Shown: positions 52,943 through 62,478 of the stretch, piece by piece
How the letters are laid out: each line of letters opens with the position of its first letter
How positions within the stretch are numbered: position 1 is the stretch's first letter
Assembly: GCA_016716525.1 (NCBI GenBank)
Contig: JADJWE010000004.1
Coordinates: 520,512-584,511 of the forward strand
Direction of reading: 5' to 3'
From: Candidatus Flexicrinis affinis
GTDB lineage: Bacteria; Chloroflexota; Anaerolineae; Aggregatilineales; Phototrophicaceae
DNA: 64,000 nucleotides
Notes under the pieces: model-generated
What the model saw: only the letters and a program-made list of their open reading frames with translations
Database searches by the model: none
What the model was told of the DNA's origin: nothing
Translations under genes and position numbers: made by a program

Positions 52943-53779
52943 ATGTCTCGTGCTGCAGCTTGGCCCTATAAGACTTTCTCGTACCTCATGCTGACGCTGA
53001 TCGGCCTGACGATGATCGTCCCGTTCGCATGGATGATTGCGACTTCGTTCAAGCCCGCGACCGAAATCCTGCGTCCAAACTTCTTCCCGGTCGCGCCCAC
53101 GATCGCCAATTACGAGACCGTGCTGTTTGATACGGCGCTGCCGCGCTGGTACTGGAACTCGATCGTGGTCGCGGTGATGAGCACCGTCAGCGTCGCGTTT
53201 TTCGACTCGCTGGCCGGGTACGTGTTCGCCAAGTATCAGTTCCCCGGCAAGCGGATCATTTTCATCCTGTTCCTCAGCTCGTTGATGGTGCCGACGGAGA
53301 TGCTGATTATCCCGTGGTACATCATGTCGGTGCATCCGATCGTCGGCTCAAGTTGGGTCGATACGTACTGGGGCATAGCGTTTCCGGGCTTAATCACGGC
53401 GGCGGGCGTATTTCTGATGCGCCAATTCATGCAGGGCGTTCCCAACGAACTGCTGGACGCGGCGCGCATGGACGGGGTGAGCGAGTTCGGGTTGTTCTGG
53501 CGAATCGCGATACCGCTCGCCTTGCCGGCGGTTGGCGCGCTGTGCATCTTCAACTTCCTCGGCAACTGGAACGCGTTCATCTGGCCCCTGATCATCACGT
53601 CGGCGCGGGACATGATGACCTTACCGGTCGGGATCCAATTCTTCTCGACAGAAGCGGGGGCGGATTGGCATCTGATCATGACTGGGGCGACGCTCTCGGT
53701 AGTGCCGCTGCTGCTGATCGTCATCTTCTTCCAACGCTACATTATCGACGGCATCGCGCTGACCGGTATCAAGGGCTGA
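52943..53779 (+). CDS. ABC importer permease, MalG-type
   Basis: 278 residues from ATG at 52943 (TTG at 52934 would add three). Six membrane segments. The EAA loop reads ELLDAARMDGVSEFGLFWRIAIPLALPA. The N-terminal IVPFAWMIATSFKPATEI is typical of the MalG side. It ends two bases before the lyase start, so the lyase is part of the operon. Confidence 0.92.
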   Translation: MSRAAAWPYKTFSYLMLTLIGLTMIVPFAWMIATSFKPATEILRPNFFPVAPTIANYETVLFDTALPRWYWNSIVVAVMSTVSVAFFDSLAGYVFAKYQFPGKRIIFILFLSSLMVPTEMLIIPWYIMSVHPIVGSSWVDTYWGIAFPGLITAAGVFLMRQFMQGVPNELLDAARMDGVSEFGLFWRIAIPLALPAVGALCIFNFLGNWNAFIWPLIITSARDMMTLPVGIQFFSTEAGADWHLIMTGATLSVVPLLLIVIFFQRYIIDGIALTGIKG

Positions 53780-53781
53780 TC

Positions 53782-55266
53782 GTGGCAGAACACGCTGGCA
53801 AGTTCCCGCACCCGCTGTATGAAGAACACGTGCTGAAGCCGTTCTTTCGAGACGCGCAAACGTACTACTACGAGCCGATGCTCAAGGCCAACCGGGCGCA
53901 CGCGGTCATGCTGGCGCAGTGCGGCATCATCACCCGCGACAACGCGCGCGCGCTGCTCGCCGCGCTGGCGCAGGTCGAGGCAGCGGGGCTGTCCGCACTG
54001 GTTTATCAGTCCGGCGTCGAGGACCTGTTCTTTGCGATGGAACGGCGGCTGATCGAGATTGCCGGGGCCGAGCATGGCGGCAACCTCCAGTTGGCGCGCA
54101 GCCGCAACGACCTCGGATATGCGCTCACGCGGTTGGCCTTGCGCCCGCTGACCCTCGCGGCGATCCGTCACCTGCACGCGCTTCGCCAAGCCTTGCTCGA
54201 CTTCGCCGGAGCGCATCTGCACACGCTAATGCCCGGCTATACGCACACGCAGCCCGCCCAGCCGACGACGATGGCCCATTACATCGCCGGGGTATCCGCA
54301 GCCATGGAGCGCGACACCGCGCGCTTGCAGCACGCGTACCGCACCAACAACCAGAGTCCGCTCGGCGCGGCAGCGCTGACCGGCACCGGCTTTCCGGTTG
54401 ACCGCGAGTTGAGCGCCCGTCTGCTCGGCTTCGACTCGGTGATGGCGAGCACGTGGGACAGCATCGCCGCGTCGGATAACCTGACCGACGTGGCGGCGGC
54501 GCTGACGAGCCTCGGCGTCAATCTGTCGCGGTTCACCCACGACATGCTGTTCCGGGCAACGCAGGAAAGCGCCGCTATACGCATCGACGACAGTTTCATC
54601 CAGATCAGCTCGATCATGCCGCAGAAGCGCAACCCGGTCGTGCTCGAACACCTGCGCGCGCGCATCAGCCGGATGCTCAGTCAGGCGCAGGGCGTCGTGT
54701 TGCAATGCCACAACATCCCGTTCGGCGACACGCAGGACATCGAAGACGAAATCTTCCCGCTGCTCTTCGGAAGCCTCGAGACTTCGTTCGAGATTCTGGA
54801 GCTTTATACGGCCGTGATGAGCACGCTGCATGTCAACGCAGCGCATCTGCGCGAACGCGCAGCCAGCGGGTTCACGACCGTCACCGAACTGGCCGACAGT
54901 CTGGTGCGAGCGGCGGGGCTGCCGTTCCGTCAGGCGCACCGGATCGTCTCCGGCATGGTCACCCACGCGCTCAAGAACGGGCTGTCGCCGCAGGACCTCG
55001 GCGCGGCACTGCTCGGCGACGTGGCGCAGGAGGTCATCGGCCGGCGAGTCGAGGTCAGCGATAAGTTCGTGCAGGACGCTTTGAATCCCGAGCAGTTCGT
55101 GCTGCTGCGCGCAGGCATCGGCGGCGCAGCGCCGTCGGCCACCGCTCAGGTGCTCACCGACCAGCGCGAGCAGTTGAACGCGGATGTCGCGTGGCTGGAC
55201 GATGCGACGCAAAAGCTGCAGGACGCCGATCACGCTCTGAAGCAGGCGATCGCGGCCCTCATGTAG
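53782..55266 (+). CDS. Argininosuccinate lyase-like enzyme in an importer operon
   Basis: 494 residues from GTG at 53782. Aspartase/fumarase superfamily: GGNLQLARSRNDLGYA, YTHTQPAQPTTMAHYIAG, NNQSPLGAAALTGTGFPVDRE and the catalytic loop SSIMPQKRNP with Ser277. True ArgH usually ends this loop KKNPD; here it is KRNPVV. Genomic setting (importer plus amidohydrolase, no argG) argues against arginine synthesis. Superfamily members of this branch cleave N-substituted aspartates such as EDDS, so a C-N lyase acting on an imported compound is the best guess. Confidence 0.8.
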   Translation: MAEHAGKFPHPLYEEHVLKPFFRDAQTYYYEPMLKANRAHAVMLAQCGIITRDNARALLAALAQVEAAGLSALVYQSGVEDLFFAMERRLIEIAGAEHGGNLQLARSRNDLGYALTRLALRPLTLAAIRHLHALRQALLDFAGAHLHTLMPGYTHTQPAQPTTMAHYIAGVSAAMERDTARLQHAYRTNNQSPLGAAALTGTGFPVDRELSARLLGFDSVMASTWDSIAASDNLTDVAAALTSLGVNLSRFTHDMLFRATQESAAIRIDDSFIQISSIMPQKRNPVVLEHLRARISRMLSQAQGVVLQCHNIPFGDTQDIEDEIFPLLFGSLETSFEILELYTAVMSTLHVNAAHLRERAASGFTTVTELADSLVRAAGLPFRQAHRIVSGMVTHALKNGLSPQDLGAALLGDVAQEVIGRRVEVSDKFVQDALNPEQFVLLRAGIGGAAPSATAQVLTDQREQLNADVAWLDDATQKLQDADHALKQAIAALM

Positions 55267-55276
55267 GGGCGTCGGC

Positions 55277-56038
55277 TTATTGTGTCAGCAAGCTGATTGC
55301 CGCCCACAACAGCAGCGCGGTGATGAACCAGTCGAACACGGCGTGATTCACGCGGTGGATGATCGGGCGCGAGCCGAACACCAGCAGCGGGATGAGCAGC
55401 AGCGCCCACGGCGCCAACCCGATCATGCCGAGATCGTCGAACACGCCGCCGGCCACGTACCCCGGCACCTTCAGCCAGTTGACGATCACGAAGAACAGCG
55501 TCTGCGTGCCGACGAACGCGCTGGGCGACATCTTCTGCAGCAGCATGTAGGCGGTCATCGGCGGGCCGCCGGTGTTTGCCAGCGCCGAGCCGAGGCCGCT
55601 TGTCACGCCGGTCAGCACGCCGTGCCACGGCCGGTGCGCATAGGCCGCCTGCTGCAAGTAGCGCACCATCGCCGCGTTGGCGATCTTGTAGACGATCAGC
55701 AGCAGGGTCACGATGCCGAGGATGCGCTTGAGCGTGGTCGAGTCGAGCGAGACCAGCACCCATGTGCCGAGCGCCACGCCGATCACCGCAGCAGGCAGGG
55801 TGTAGCGCAGGTAGCGCCAATCCCACTGGCGCCAGAAGGCCGGGATGGCGAACACGTCGCCGATCATCAGCAGCGCCAGCAGCACGCCGGTCGCGCCCTG
55901 CACGGTGATTGTCGCGCCGTTGTAAGTCGCCTGCACCAGCAGCGGAAGCGCCAACGTCCCGCCGATCGGACCGATCAGCCCGCCTTTCGACAGGCCGACG
56001 AAAACGCACGCGAGCACGAAGGCGAGAGTGAAATCCAT
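55277..56038 (-). CDS. TauE/SafE-family membrane permease
   Basis: 253 residues from the Met of MDFTLAFVLACVFVGLSKGGL. Seven or eight membrane segments with the two family repeats (GLIGPIGGTLALPLL and GLGSALANTGGPPMTAYML). Members export sulfite, sulfoacetate or related organosulfur anions. Its stop lies 10 bp from the convergent lyase stop. Export of a by-product of the neighbouring pathway is possible but the gene is on the other strand. Confidence 0.82.
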   Translation of the reverse strand: MDFTLAFVLACVFVGLSKGGLIGPIGGTLALPLLVQATYNGATITVQGATGVLLALLMIGDVFAIPAFWRQWDWRYLRYTLPAAVIGVALGTWVLVSLDSTTLKRILGIVTLLLIVYKIANAAMVRYLQQAAYAHRPWHGVLTGVTSGLGSALANTGGPPMTAYMLLQKMSPSAFVGTQTLFFVIVNWLKVPGYVAGGVFDDLGMIGLAPWALLLIPLLVFGSRPIIHRVNHAVFDWFITALLLWAAISLLTQ

Positions 56039-56095
56039 GAGTGATGTCCGGACATGGGAAGAGGTAAGGCCGTCATTATAGCGCGAAGCGGACAC

Positions 56096-57356
56096 TCAAC
56101 GATCGACGACCGTGAATCCGAGCACGATCTGATCGCTCAACGGAATAGCCGTATCGGCGGCGATGTCGAGCAGGATCAACGTGCGGAAGTCCAGCGCTAT
56201 GCCGCGTTCTCCGCCCGGCAGCCAGATCACCGGGACGTATAGGCGCGAGAATGCCGCTAGCAGTTCCGGTTCGGAGGGTGCGTCGAAGCGCAGGCGCTGG
56301 ACCGTGAGTTGTTCGTCCACACGGGTCTGATAAGTCAGCGTCGTGTCGGTCACATGAATCACACGCAGTTCTGACCCGATCCGGGTGACCGAACCCGTGT
56401 CGCGCTGCACTAGGAAGCCGTCTGCGAGGAAGCCCCTCCCGACAAGAATTCGCCGGCACGCATCGTCCAGCACCTCGACCGACGAGACGGTCAAGTCACC
56501 GAAGGACCTGTAATCGGCCAGCACTTCACGAACACCGCTGGTCAAGTTGAGGAGGCTCAGTCGGGGCTCGACCTCGAGCGCTGCAAGTGACTCCCCGCAC
56601 CATGTCCCTTGACGTATATCGGGCAGCCGGGTGATTGCGCCCGACGCGGCGTCGACCAGTGCGGCCCCCTCGAGTTCGGCAAGGCGCGGATCGACCGGGT
56701 TAAGCAGGATCGTCCGACTGTCCGGCGACCAACTGACAGCGGTCGTGCGCGGTACGGTCAAGGTGCCGTAGTCGGTGCCGTCCGCGCCGATCCGGTGCAG
56801 CACGACGACCTGCTCGGCCTTAATCGCCAGCATCGACCGGTCGGGCGACCACGCCAGCGGTTGTGTCAGGCCCCGCGTGACCGTCGCCAGCTTCACCGCG
56901 TCCGGCGCGCCGGGTGACGACACCCATACGTCGCCGGTGAACGGGACGTACAGCGTGCCGTAGTAGCCATCGTCGGCATGGTGCAGGTCGAACTCCGGTG
57001 ATGCGCATTTGCACGGTGTTGGCTGTGGTGACGCGCAGGACGGGCTGGCGTTCGCCCGTGACGGTGTCCAGCACGCTGAACGTCCAATCGGCCAGTTCAA
57101 GCCGGCGGCCCAGTTCGAGCATGACTACCGCGCCATCCTGCCACGCGATGTCGTAACCGGTCGGCAGGATGATCTGCCGGGTGAGGGTTTGGCCGCGCTG
57201 GGCGTCGACCAGCATGTAACGCAGGCGATCCGGGGTGGTGCCACCAATTTGCGCAAAGACGATCGGGGCCTCGATCGCGCGCCCGGCCTGAACCGTCGCG
57301 GCGATCAACAGACCGCACGCCAGCCATATCCCCACGAAAAGTCCGAGGCGCCGCAT
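56096..57356 (-). CDS. Secreted beta-propeller protein, reading frame shifted once
   Basis: An N-terminal signal peptide (MRRLGLFVGIWLACGLLIAA) starts at 57356. The frame breaks near 57000 and continues in another frame from SPEFDLHHADDGYYG to 56096. One base is missing between QMRI and SPEF. Repeated blade sequences are PLAWSPDRSMLAIKAEQ and AVSWSPDSRTILLNP. Joined length about 420 residues. Related in style to the propellers at 23.6 and 59.1 kb. Function unknown. Confidence 0.68.
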
Positions 57357-57466
57357 GCGCGGAGTATAGCGGATGCGGCCCCAGGGTGATGGACGGGACA
57401 TTGCTCTGTGATTCGGGTAGAGACTATCCTTTGATTGCAAGTTTGCAGGCTCATGGGGAGGCATGG

Positions 57467-57847
57467 ATGGAGACACAGGCGTTGTATCGTCCGGTTGGCT
57501 TATTCGAATTTCAGTTGATTCGGGACACTGACTTTAGGGCCTTCCCCCCACGGCTTCCCGAACAGCCCATCTTCTATCCGGTGCTGAATTTCGAGTATGC
57601 GGCGCAAATTGCGCAGCAGTGGAACACCAAAGACGCCAAATCCGGTTACATGGGAGCGGTTACTCGCTTTGAATTGCCCCGCAGCTACCTGAGCCAATTC
57701 GACGAGCATGTTGTTGGCAACTCCATCCATCGAGAGCTCTGGGTTCCAGCGGAAGAACTTCACGCCTTCAATGCGCAAATCATTGGGAAGATCGAGGTTG
57801 TCGCCGTGTACTACGGTGAGCAGTTTCGTGGTGAGAAACTCGGGTAA
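57467..57847 (+). CDS. ADP-ribosylation/crystallin J1-type small protein
   Basis: 126 residues from ATG at 57467 after GGGGAGG. It matches the recurring small family with LYRPVGLFEFQLI, FPPRLPEQPIFYPVLNFEYA, WNTKD and HRELWVPAEELHAFNAQIIGKIEVV. Despite the database-style name, no ADP-ribosyl activity is established for this short form. The composition is less GC-rich than the surroundings. It lies 86 bp before a broken DUF2200 gene. Confidence 0.7.
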   Translation: METQALYRPVGLFEFQLIRDTDFRAFPPRLPEQPIFYPVLNFEYAAQIAQQWNTKDAKSGYMGAVTRFELPRSYLSQFDEHVVGNSIHRELWVPAEELHAFNAQIIGKIEVVAVYYGEQFRGEKLG

Positions 57848-57896
57848 CGGAGCTGCCTGAAGTAGAACACGTGTTTATGTTTCGTGACGGGAATGC

Positions 57897-57902
57897 TACA
57901 AT
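57897..57902 (+). promoter_or_regulatory. -10 box before the DUF2200 gene
   Basis: TACAAT, 31 bp before the ATG at 57934; TTTATG 17 bp upstream is a poor -35. Confidence 0.35.
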
Positions 57903-57933
57903 CGAGGTCACCGAGGACGCGAGGAGGGTGGTG

Positions 57934-58287
<354 letters not shown>

Positions 58288-58452
58288 GCGGCCACCCATA
58301 ACGGTGTGTGACTTCCGTCACGCGCGTATCATACAAATGTAACTTGCAGTCACGTTGAGGCGGGCGTTACGCTTTGTTGTGAACCGTCCGCCTATCCTCC
58401 TTCCATCATACCTCGCGGGCATCCTCACGCATCGCTGTCACAAGGCCGTGCC

Positions 58453-59078
58453 ATGCACCGGATCGCCGCGCTGTTCGTCGTAATCTTACTCGTAATATCG
58501 GGGGGGTAATCTCGCCGATCCCGCGCCCGTGACCCCTGCCCCGCTGCTGCCGCTTCCTGGCACGCCGCAGCCGCCCGATCCGCTGAACGGGTTCCGCGGC
58601 CTCCAACCCGCGTCGGCGGCGGTGACGCCCTCGGCTCCGAATACGTCGCGGTTCGACCTGCCCCAGTGGGATCAGATCTATTCGGACGATTTCGAGAGTC
58701 TATCCTCCTGATTCGCCGTGGATGCGACCGCTGAACCGTTACTTGGCAAATGAATCCGGCAATCAATTTGTCCGTATCACCGGCGACGGAACCCGCCTCC
58801 CGCTCTCGTTCGGCTACATCCACGATACGTCACTTGAAGCTCGCGTGCGTATTCAGTCCGGCACTCTACGGGTTCCTTACATTGTTGACTTTTCGGGTGG
58901 CATTAGCCAAGGACAGCTGCAGCGACCACGGCCCAGACCATTTTACTGTGCGCAGTTTCGAGACAGTGCAGCGTTCACGCTAGCAGATACCTACGCTTTT
59001 GAGGCATTTCCATACGAGACTACCAACATTGGACCCGACCAGATATTCGCACCTCTCTATTGGCCGGAGGAGAACTGA
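58453..59078 (+). pseudogene. Secreted protein with two frame breaks
   Basis: ATG 58453 starts a signal peptide (MHRIAALFVVILLVIS). A run of seven G at 58500-58506 shifts the frame; with six G it continues GNLADPAPVTPAPLLPLPGT. That frame ends at TGA 58709-58711 after YSDDFESLSS, and the next frame goes on PPDSPWMRPLNRYLANESG to 59078. The second part resembles a lectin/laminin-G-like or other beta-sandwich domain. It ends 4 bp before the following propeller gene. No named family. Confidence 0.6.
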
Positions 59079-59082
59079 AGTG

Positions 59083-60615
59083 ATGACTCCATTGATCAAT
59101 AGAAACTGGAATGAGGCCATTTCGCATAAGGCTCTACTAGCAGTTGTTGGTCTGCTGTTGGTTCTGCTGGATCCGCTAGTGTTGTCACGGGCGCAATACG
59201 ACAACTATCTGTATCCCGTGTGGCACCCAAGTGCGAATTTGGTTGCGGTGACAAATGCAGCGCGAGTTCGAGTGTATTCGTCGGACTTTACACAATTGCT
59301 CGATGAATACGATCTCTTTGTCGGAAGTACTCCTGGGCTTCGGGTCGGACATATGGCCTGGAGTCCTGATGGCACGATGTTGGCTGTGTCGCTAGCCGGA
59401 GAGGACGTTGATTTCGGGCTTCAAGTATGGGACTTGCAAAGTGGTGAACGGGTCGCCGAGATAGCGGAAACAGTTAGTACGGACGCTCAATTCGTGTGGG
59501 GGGCAAACAGCGACAGCATCGCCTTTGTTCACATTCGAAGCCACGGCGATCACACGATTCGACTCGTCGACATGCCTGCGGGGACGGTGATCCGTGAGTT
59601 TGAACCAACTCCTAAAGCAGGGATCTATGCTTTCGACTGGAGTCCAGCCCGTAATCAGGCTATAGTCGATCTTGGCGGTACGAACGCCGGTTTCTACGCG
59701 CTTGATACTTCAACGGGAGAATTCGAGCTTCTCACGATGAGTTTTCAGTTGGGATCAAGGTTCACTTACAATTCTGATGGCTCCCTTATCGCTGGTGTAC
59801 CACGATCGAATGACAGTGTTGTTGAGGTCTGGAATACAGAGACGTTCGATGTCGTAACAACCCTTTCCGGACACACATCCTGGATCGCAGCCATTTCATG
59901 GGCGACCAACACAACCCTAGCAACCGTAAGTGACGATGAAACCACGCAGATCTGGGATGCACAGACAGGTCAGCAGTTGGATGTGCTAGATACCGGCTAT
60001 ACATCCACGCCGGACTTTAGCCCCGACGGTAGCCTGTTCGCCGCTGCTGCCATCGACCAAGTAAACGTAATCCGAGAAGTGATAGGGGGCGACGTTCTTG
60101 CCGCATTGGGCAGTACCACCACACCGATAGCAGACGCCGGACCGGATCAGACTGTCACCGACAGCGGTAACGATGGCTCTGAGTGGGTAACCTTAGATGG
60201 TTCAGGAAGCACCGACAGCGACGGCACCATCGTTTCATATGCCTGGAAAATCGATGGCGTTGAAATCGCCTCGGGCATTGGACCACAGGTCAACTTGGCT
60301 GTCGGAACGCACACAATCAGACTGACCGTAACCGATGATGGCGGCGGTGCAAGCAGCGATGAGGTAGTCATCGTAGTTGCCCCCACCCCCGGTGGGCAGA
60401 TCGCGTATTACGGGACGTGCATGGGACCGGACGGAATGGGTTTTTATCAACGCCATCTGCGGCCTGAACATCTCCGGCGGCGATACATTCTACCTCACCG
60501 GTGGTATGAATCCGTCGCGGGCGCTGATCACCGGCGTGATTTGCGGCATCCGCGTGGAGAACATCGAAGAGCCGCTGATGCGCGAGATCCGCTATCTGGA
60601 CAAGCTGGTCGATGA
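59083..60615 (+). CDS. Secreted WD40-like propeller plus PKD domain, chimeric end
   Basis: 510 codons from ATG 59083. A membrane or signal segment (about 20-38) is followed by WD-type blades (HMAWSPDGTMLAVSLAG; FDWSPARNQAIVDLGG; WAAISWATN-like) and a PKD domain (DAGPDQTVTDSG...SGSTDSDGTIVSYAWKIDG). After PTPGGQIAYYG a T5 run near 60441-60445 shifts the frame. With four T the sequence continues GFINAICGLNISGGDTFYLTGG, TolB-like. Beyond that it runs antisense-like into the second DUF2200 copy, so the last 50 or so codons of this frame are not authentic. Composition is lower in GC than the rest. Confidence 0.62.
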   Translation: MTPLINRNWNEAISHKALLAVVGLLLVLLDPLVLSRAQYDNYLYPVWHPSANLVAVTNAARVRVYSSDFTQLLDEYDLFVGSTPGLRVGHMAWSPDGTMLAVSLAGEDVDFGLQVWDLQSGERVAEIAETVSTDAQFVWGANSDSIAFVHIRSHGDHTIRLVDMPAGTVIREFEPTPKAGIYAFDWSPARNQAIVDLGGTNAGFYALDTSTGEFELLTMSFQLGSRFTYNSDGSLIAGVPRSNDSVVEVWNTETFDVVTTLSGHTSWIAAISWATNTTLATVSDDETTQIWDAQTGQQLDVLDTGYTSTPDFSPDGSLFAAAAIDQVNVIREVIGGDVLAALGSTTTPIADAGPDQTVTDSGNDGSEWVTLDGSGSTDSDGTIVSYAWKIDGVEIASGIGPQVNLAVGTHTIRLTVTDDGGGASSDEVVIVVAPTPGGQIAYYGTCMGPDGMGFYQRHLRPEHLRRRYILPHRWYESVAGADHRRDLRHPRGEHRRAADARDPLSGQAGR

Positions 60616-60661
60616 ACTGGCGAAGGGCAAGACGATGGAGAAGATTCTGCGGGCGGGGTAA
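60506..60661 (+). pseudogene. DUF2200 3' fragment, copy 2
   Basis: Encodes the intact C-terminal 51 residues (MNPSRALITGVICGIRVENI, then EEPLMREIRYLDKLVDELAK and the end). The DUF2200 N-terminus is absent; the preceding bases belong to the propeller gene. This is the second copy of a 154-156-bp direct repeat 2.37 kb apart. Confidence 0.78.
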
Positions 60662-60711
60662 CTGCCGCCGCGGCCGATCTTCGCACTCAGCCACGTGGAA
60701 GATCCTCGACA

Positions 60712-61869
60712 TTACCTCACGTGGCGGTGCGACTGTTTCATGGGTCCGCCACGGAGCGGTTTGCCCGTGACCGAGCGGCGTTCGTTGTCGCGCAAGCGGG
60801 GCTCGTAGTAAGAGAAGAACACCTGACCGACCAACTCTCGCCGGCTGCGAACACCTGTCTTGTCGAAGATGTTCTTGAGGTGCTGCTGCACCGTATGTGC
60901 TGACACCACAATAGCCGATGCAATTTCGGTGGTCGAGTAGCCTTGTAAGATCAGCCCGGTGATATCCTGTTCGCGCTCGGTCAAGCCATAGGTGTTCATG
61001 AGCAGCGGCATGATGCGCGCAGGGTGGGCGGGTTCGATGATGACCGCGATACGCCGATCGCCGTTTCCGACGAGCACCGCGCCGTGCAGCACGATCCACA
61101 GTCCGCTGCGAGAGAGCACCCGTGCGAATGCGACTTCGCCGGGCACGTCCGCGCCACCGGCAAGGTGCGACGCGCGCCCTGCCACGGCCAGTACCGATGG
61201 CGGGAGTTTACCTCTGGCCCAATCGCCGTCGGGCAGTTCGGCCAGCCAGCGCTCCGTGCCCGGCGTAACCGACTCGACGCTCCAGTTCCCGGTCAGGATG
61301 ACGAGCCCCGGCGCTTCCGGTCCTTCGGGGTCCGTTGCCTCGCCAATGATCAACCCGCGCCGAGCCCCCTCCGCCAGGACGGGTGCCATCTCGCGCAGGA
61401 AGTGCATCTCCTCGCTGGTAAACAGCGGAGAGTCCGGCTCGCGGTAGAGACCCAATAGGCCCCAGCGGTGACCGGCACGGGTTCGCAGGGCGAGCAGTAG
61501 TTCCTGATCCGCGCCGAACGGACGCATGTATTGGTTCCACGCGATGCTGCGACTCGGATCGCCGCCCGTCGCTTCGTGCAGCGTCGAGATTCCACGATCC
61601 GATCGGGCAATATCCGCTATCTTGTGAAAGTCGTCAGTGAAGTATTCGTGGGCAAGCCACTCCGGGGGAAGCTCCGGGATCTCCGCCTGATAGTGGCTTG
61701 TGACCAGAAGCGTCGTGGGATCGAGCGTAAACCAACACGGCGAGAGATAGTGCGGCACGACTCGCGCCAAAGCAGCGGATGCCTCCTTCCAGAACGACAC
61801 AAGGTCCAGATTCTGGTTGGCAGCTCGAATGATCCTGCTGCGTGCCTGCTGCATTACGTGTGCTTTCAT
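60712..61869 (-). CDS. LuxR-family transcriptional regulator
   Basis: 385 residues. The C-terminal helix-turn-helix (about 290-345) reads LTEREQDITGLILQGYSTTEIASAIVVSAHTVQQHLKNIF. The N-terminal 270 residues look like a GAF-type sensory domain (HRWGLLGLYREPDSPLFTSEEMHFLREMAPVLAEGA). The signal is unknown. It is divergent from a cupin gene with a palindrome between them, suggesting it controls one or both. Confidence 0.85.
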   Translation of the reverse strand: MKAHVMQQARSRIIRAANQNLDLVSFWKEASAALARVVPHYLSPCWFTLDPTTLLVTSHYQAEIPELPPEWLAHEYFTDDFHKIADIARSDRGISTLHEATGGDPSRSIAWNQYMRPFGADQELLLALRTRAGHRWGLLGLYREPDSPLFTSEEMHFLREMAPVLAEGARRGLIIGEATDPEGPEAPGLVILTGNWSVESVTPGTERWLAELPDGDWARGKLPPSVLAVAGRASHLAGGADVPGEVAFARVLSRSGLWIVLHGAVLVGNGDRRIAVIIEPAHPARIMPLLMNTYGLTEREQDITGLILQGYSTTEIASAIVVSAHTVQQHLKNIFDKTGVRSRRELVGQVFFSYYEPRLRDNERRSVTGKPLRGGPMKQSHRHVR

Positions 61870-61906
61870 GGGGGAAAACTATACACACGGTGACGGCATG
61901 CCAGCA

Positions 61907-61924
61907 ATACCACTTATCTGGTAT
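61907..61924. promoter_or_regulatory. 18-bp palindrome in the LuxR/cupin divergent promoter region
   Basis: ATACCA-N6-TGGTAT at 61907-61924, halfway between the divergent starts; TATAGG overlaps its right end (61922-61927). A candidate binding site for the LuxR protein. Confidence 0.5.
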
Positions 61925-61989
61925 AGGATCTTGCACACTTAGACCTCAATATCTACGGGACGGTGAGGAGTAAGAAAGGTACCAACACG

Positions 61990-62478
61990 ATGCAGATCAG
62001 CAACCGGGTGAACAAAGCAGAGCCGAAATTTGTCCCGTCAGACGAAGGGGAAGCGCGTTGGTGGATGGGCAGCCTCGCCGTGATCAAGGCGTCTGGCGCC
62101 GACACGGGCGGGCAGATGGCAATCATCGAAATTACTGAGCCGCCAGGCGCGGAAGCTCCGCTGCATGTGCATCAGCGTGAAGACGAGGCGTTCTGGATTC
62201 TGGAGGGTACTGTGACCTTCGAGGTCGGAAGCAGCAAGATCGATGCTGGCGCGGGCGATTACGTGTTTGGTCCGCGTGGGTGCCCGCACCGCTACACGGT
62301 CGGCGAGGCTGGCTGCCGTATGCTGTTCATTGTTACCCCCGGCGGCTTCGAGAAGTTGATCGTGGACATGAGCGAACCCGCTGGTCGTCGTACGCTTCCA
62401 CCGCCGTCCGACGAAATGCCGGATTTCGAAAAGATTGCGGCGATTGCAGCCAGCTATGGAATCGAGCTGCTCGGCTAG
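61990..62478 (+). CDS. Cupin-domain protein
   Basis: 162 residues from ATG at 61990 (AAAGG upstream; GTG at 61963 is an alternative). Cupin motif 1 is HVHQREDEAFWILEGTVTFEVG and motif 2 is FGPRGCPHRYTV. Quercetinase-like length and a C-terminal helix. Such proteins bind a metal through the two His and the Glu of motif 1. Its stop codon overlaps the stop of the minus-strand radical SAM gene by two bases. Confidence 0.85.
   Translation: MQISNRVNKAEPKFVPSDEGEARWWMGSLAVIKASGADTGGQMAIIEITEPPGAEAPLHVHQREDEAFWILEGTVTFEVGSSKIDAGAGDYVFGPRGCPHRYTVGEAGCRMLFIVTPGGFEKLIVDMSEPAGRRTLPPPSDEMPDFEKIAAIAASYGIELLG

Noticed and set aside
53314..53781. N-terminal extension of the lyase frame
   Set aside because: It lies inside the MalG-type permease in another frame; the GTG at 53782 starts the conserved lyase sequence.
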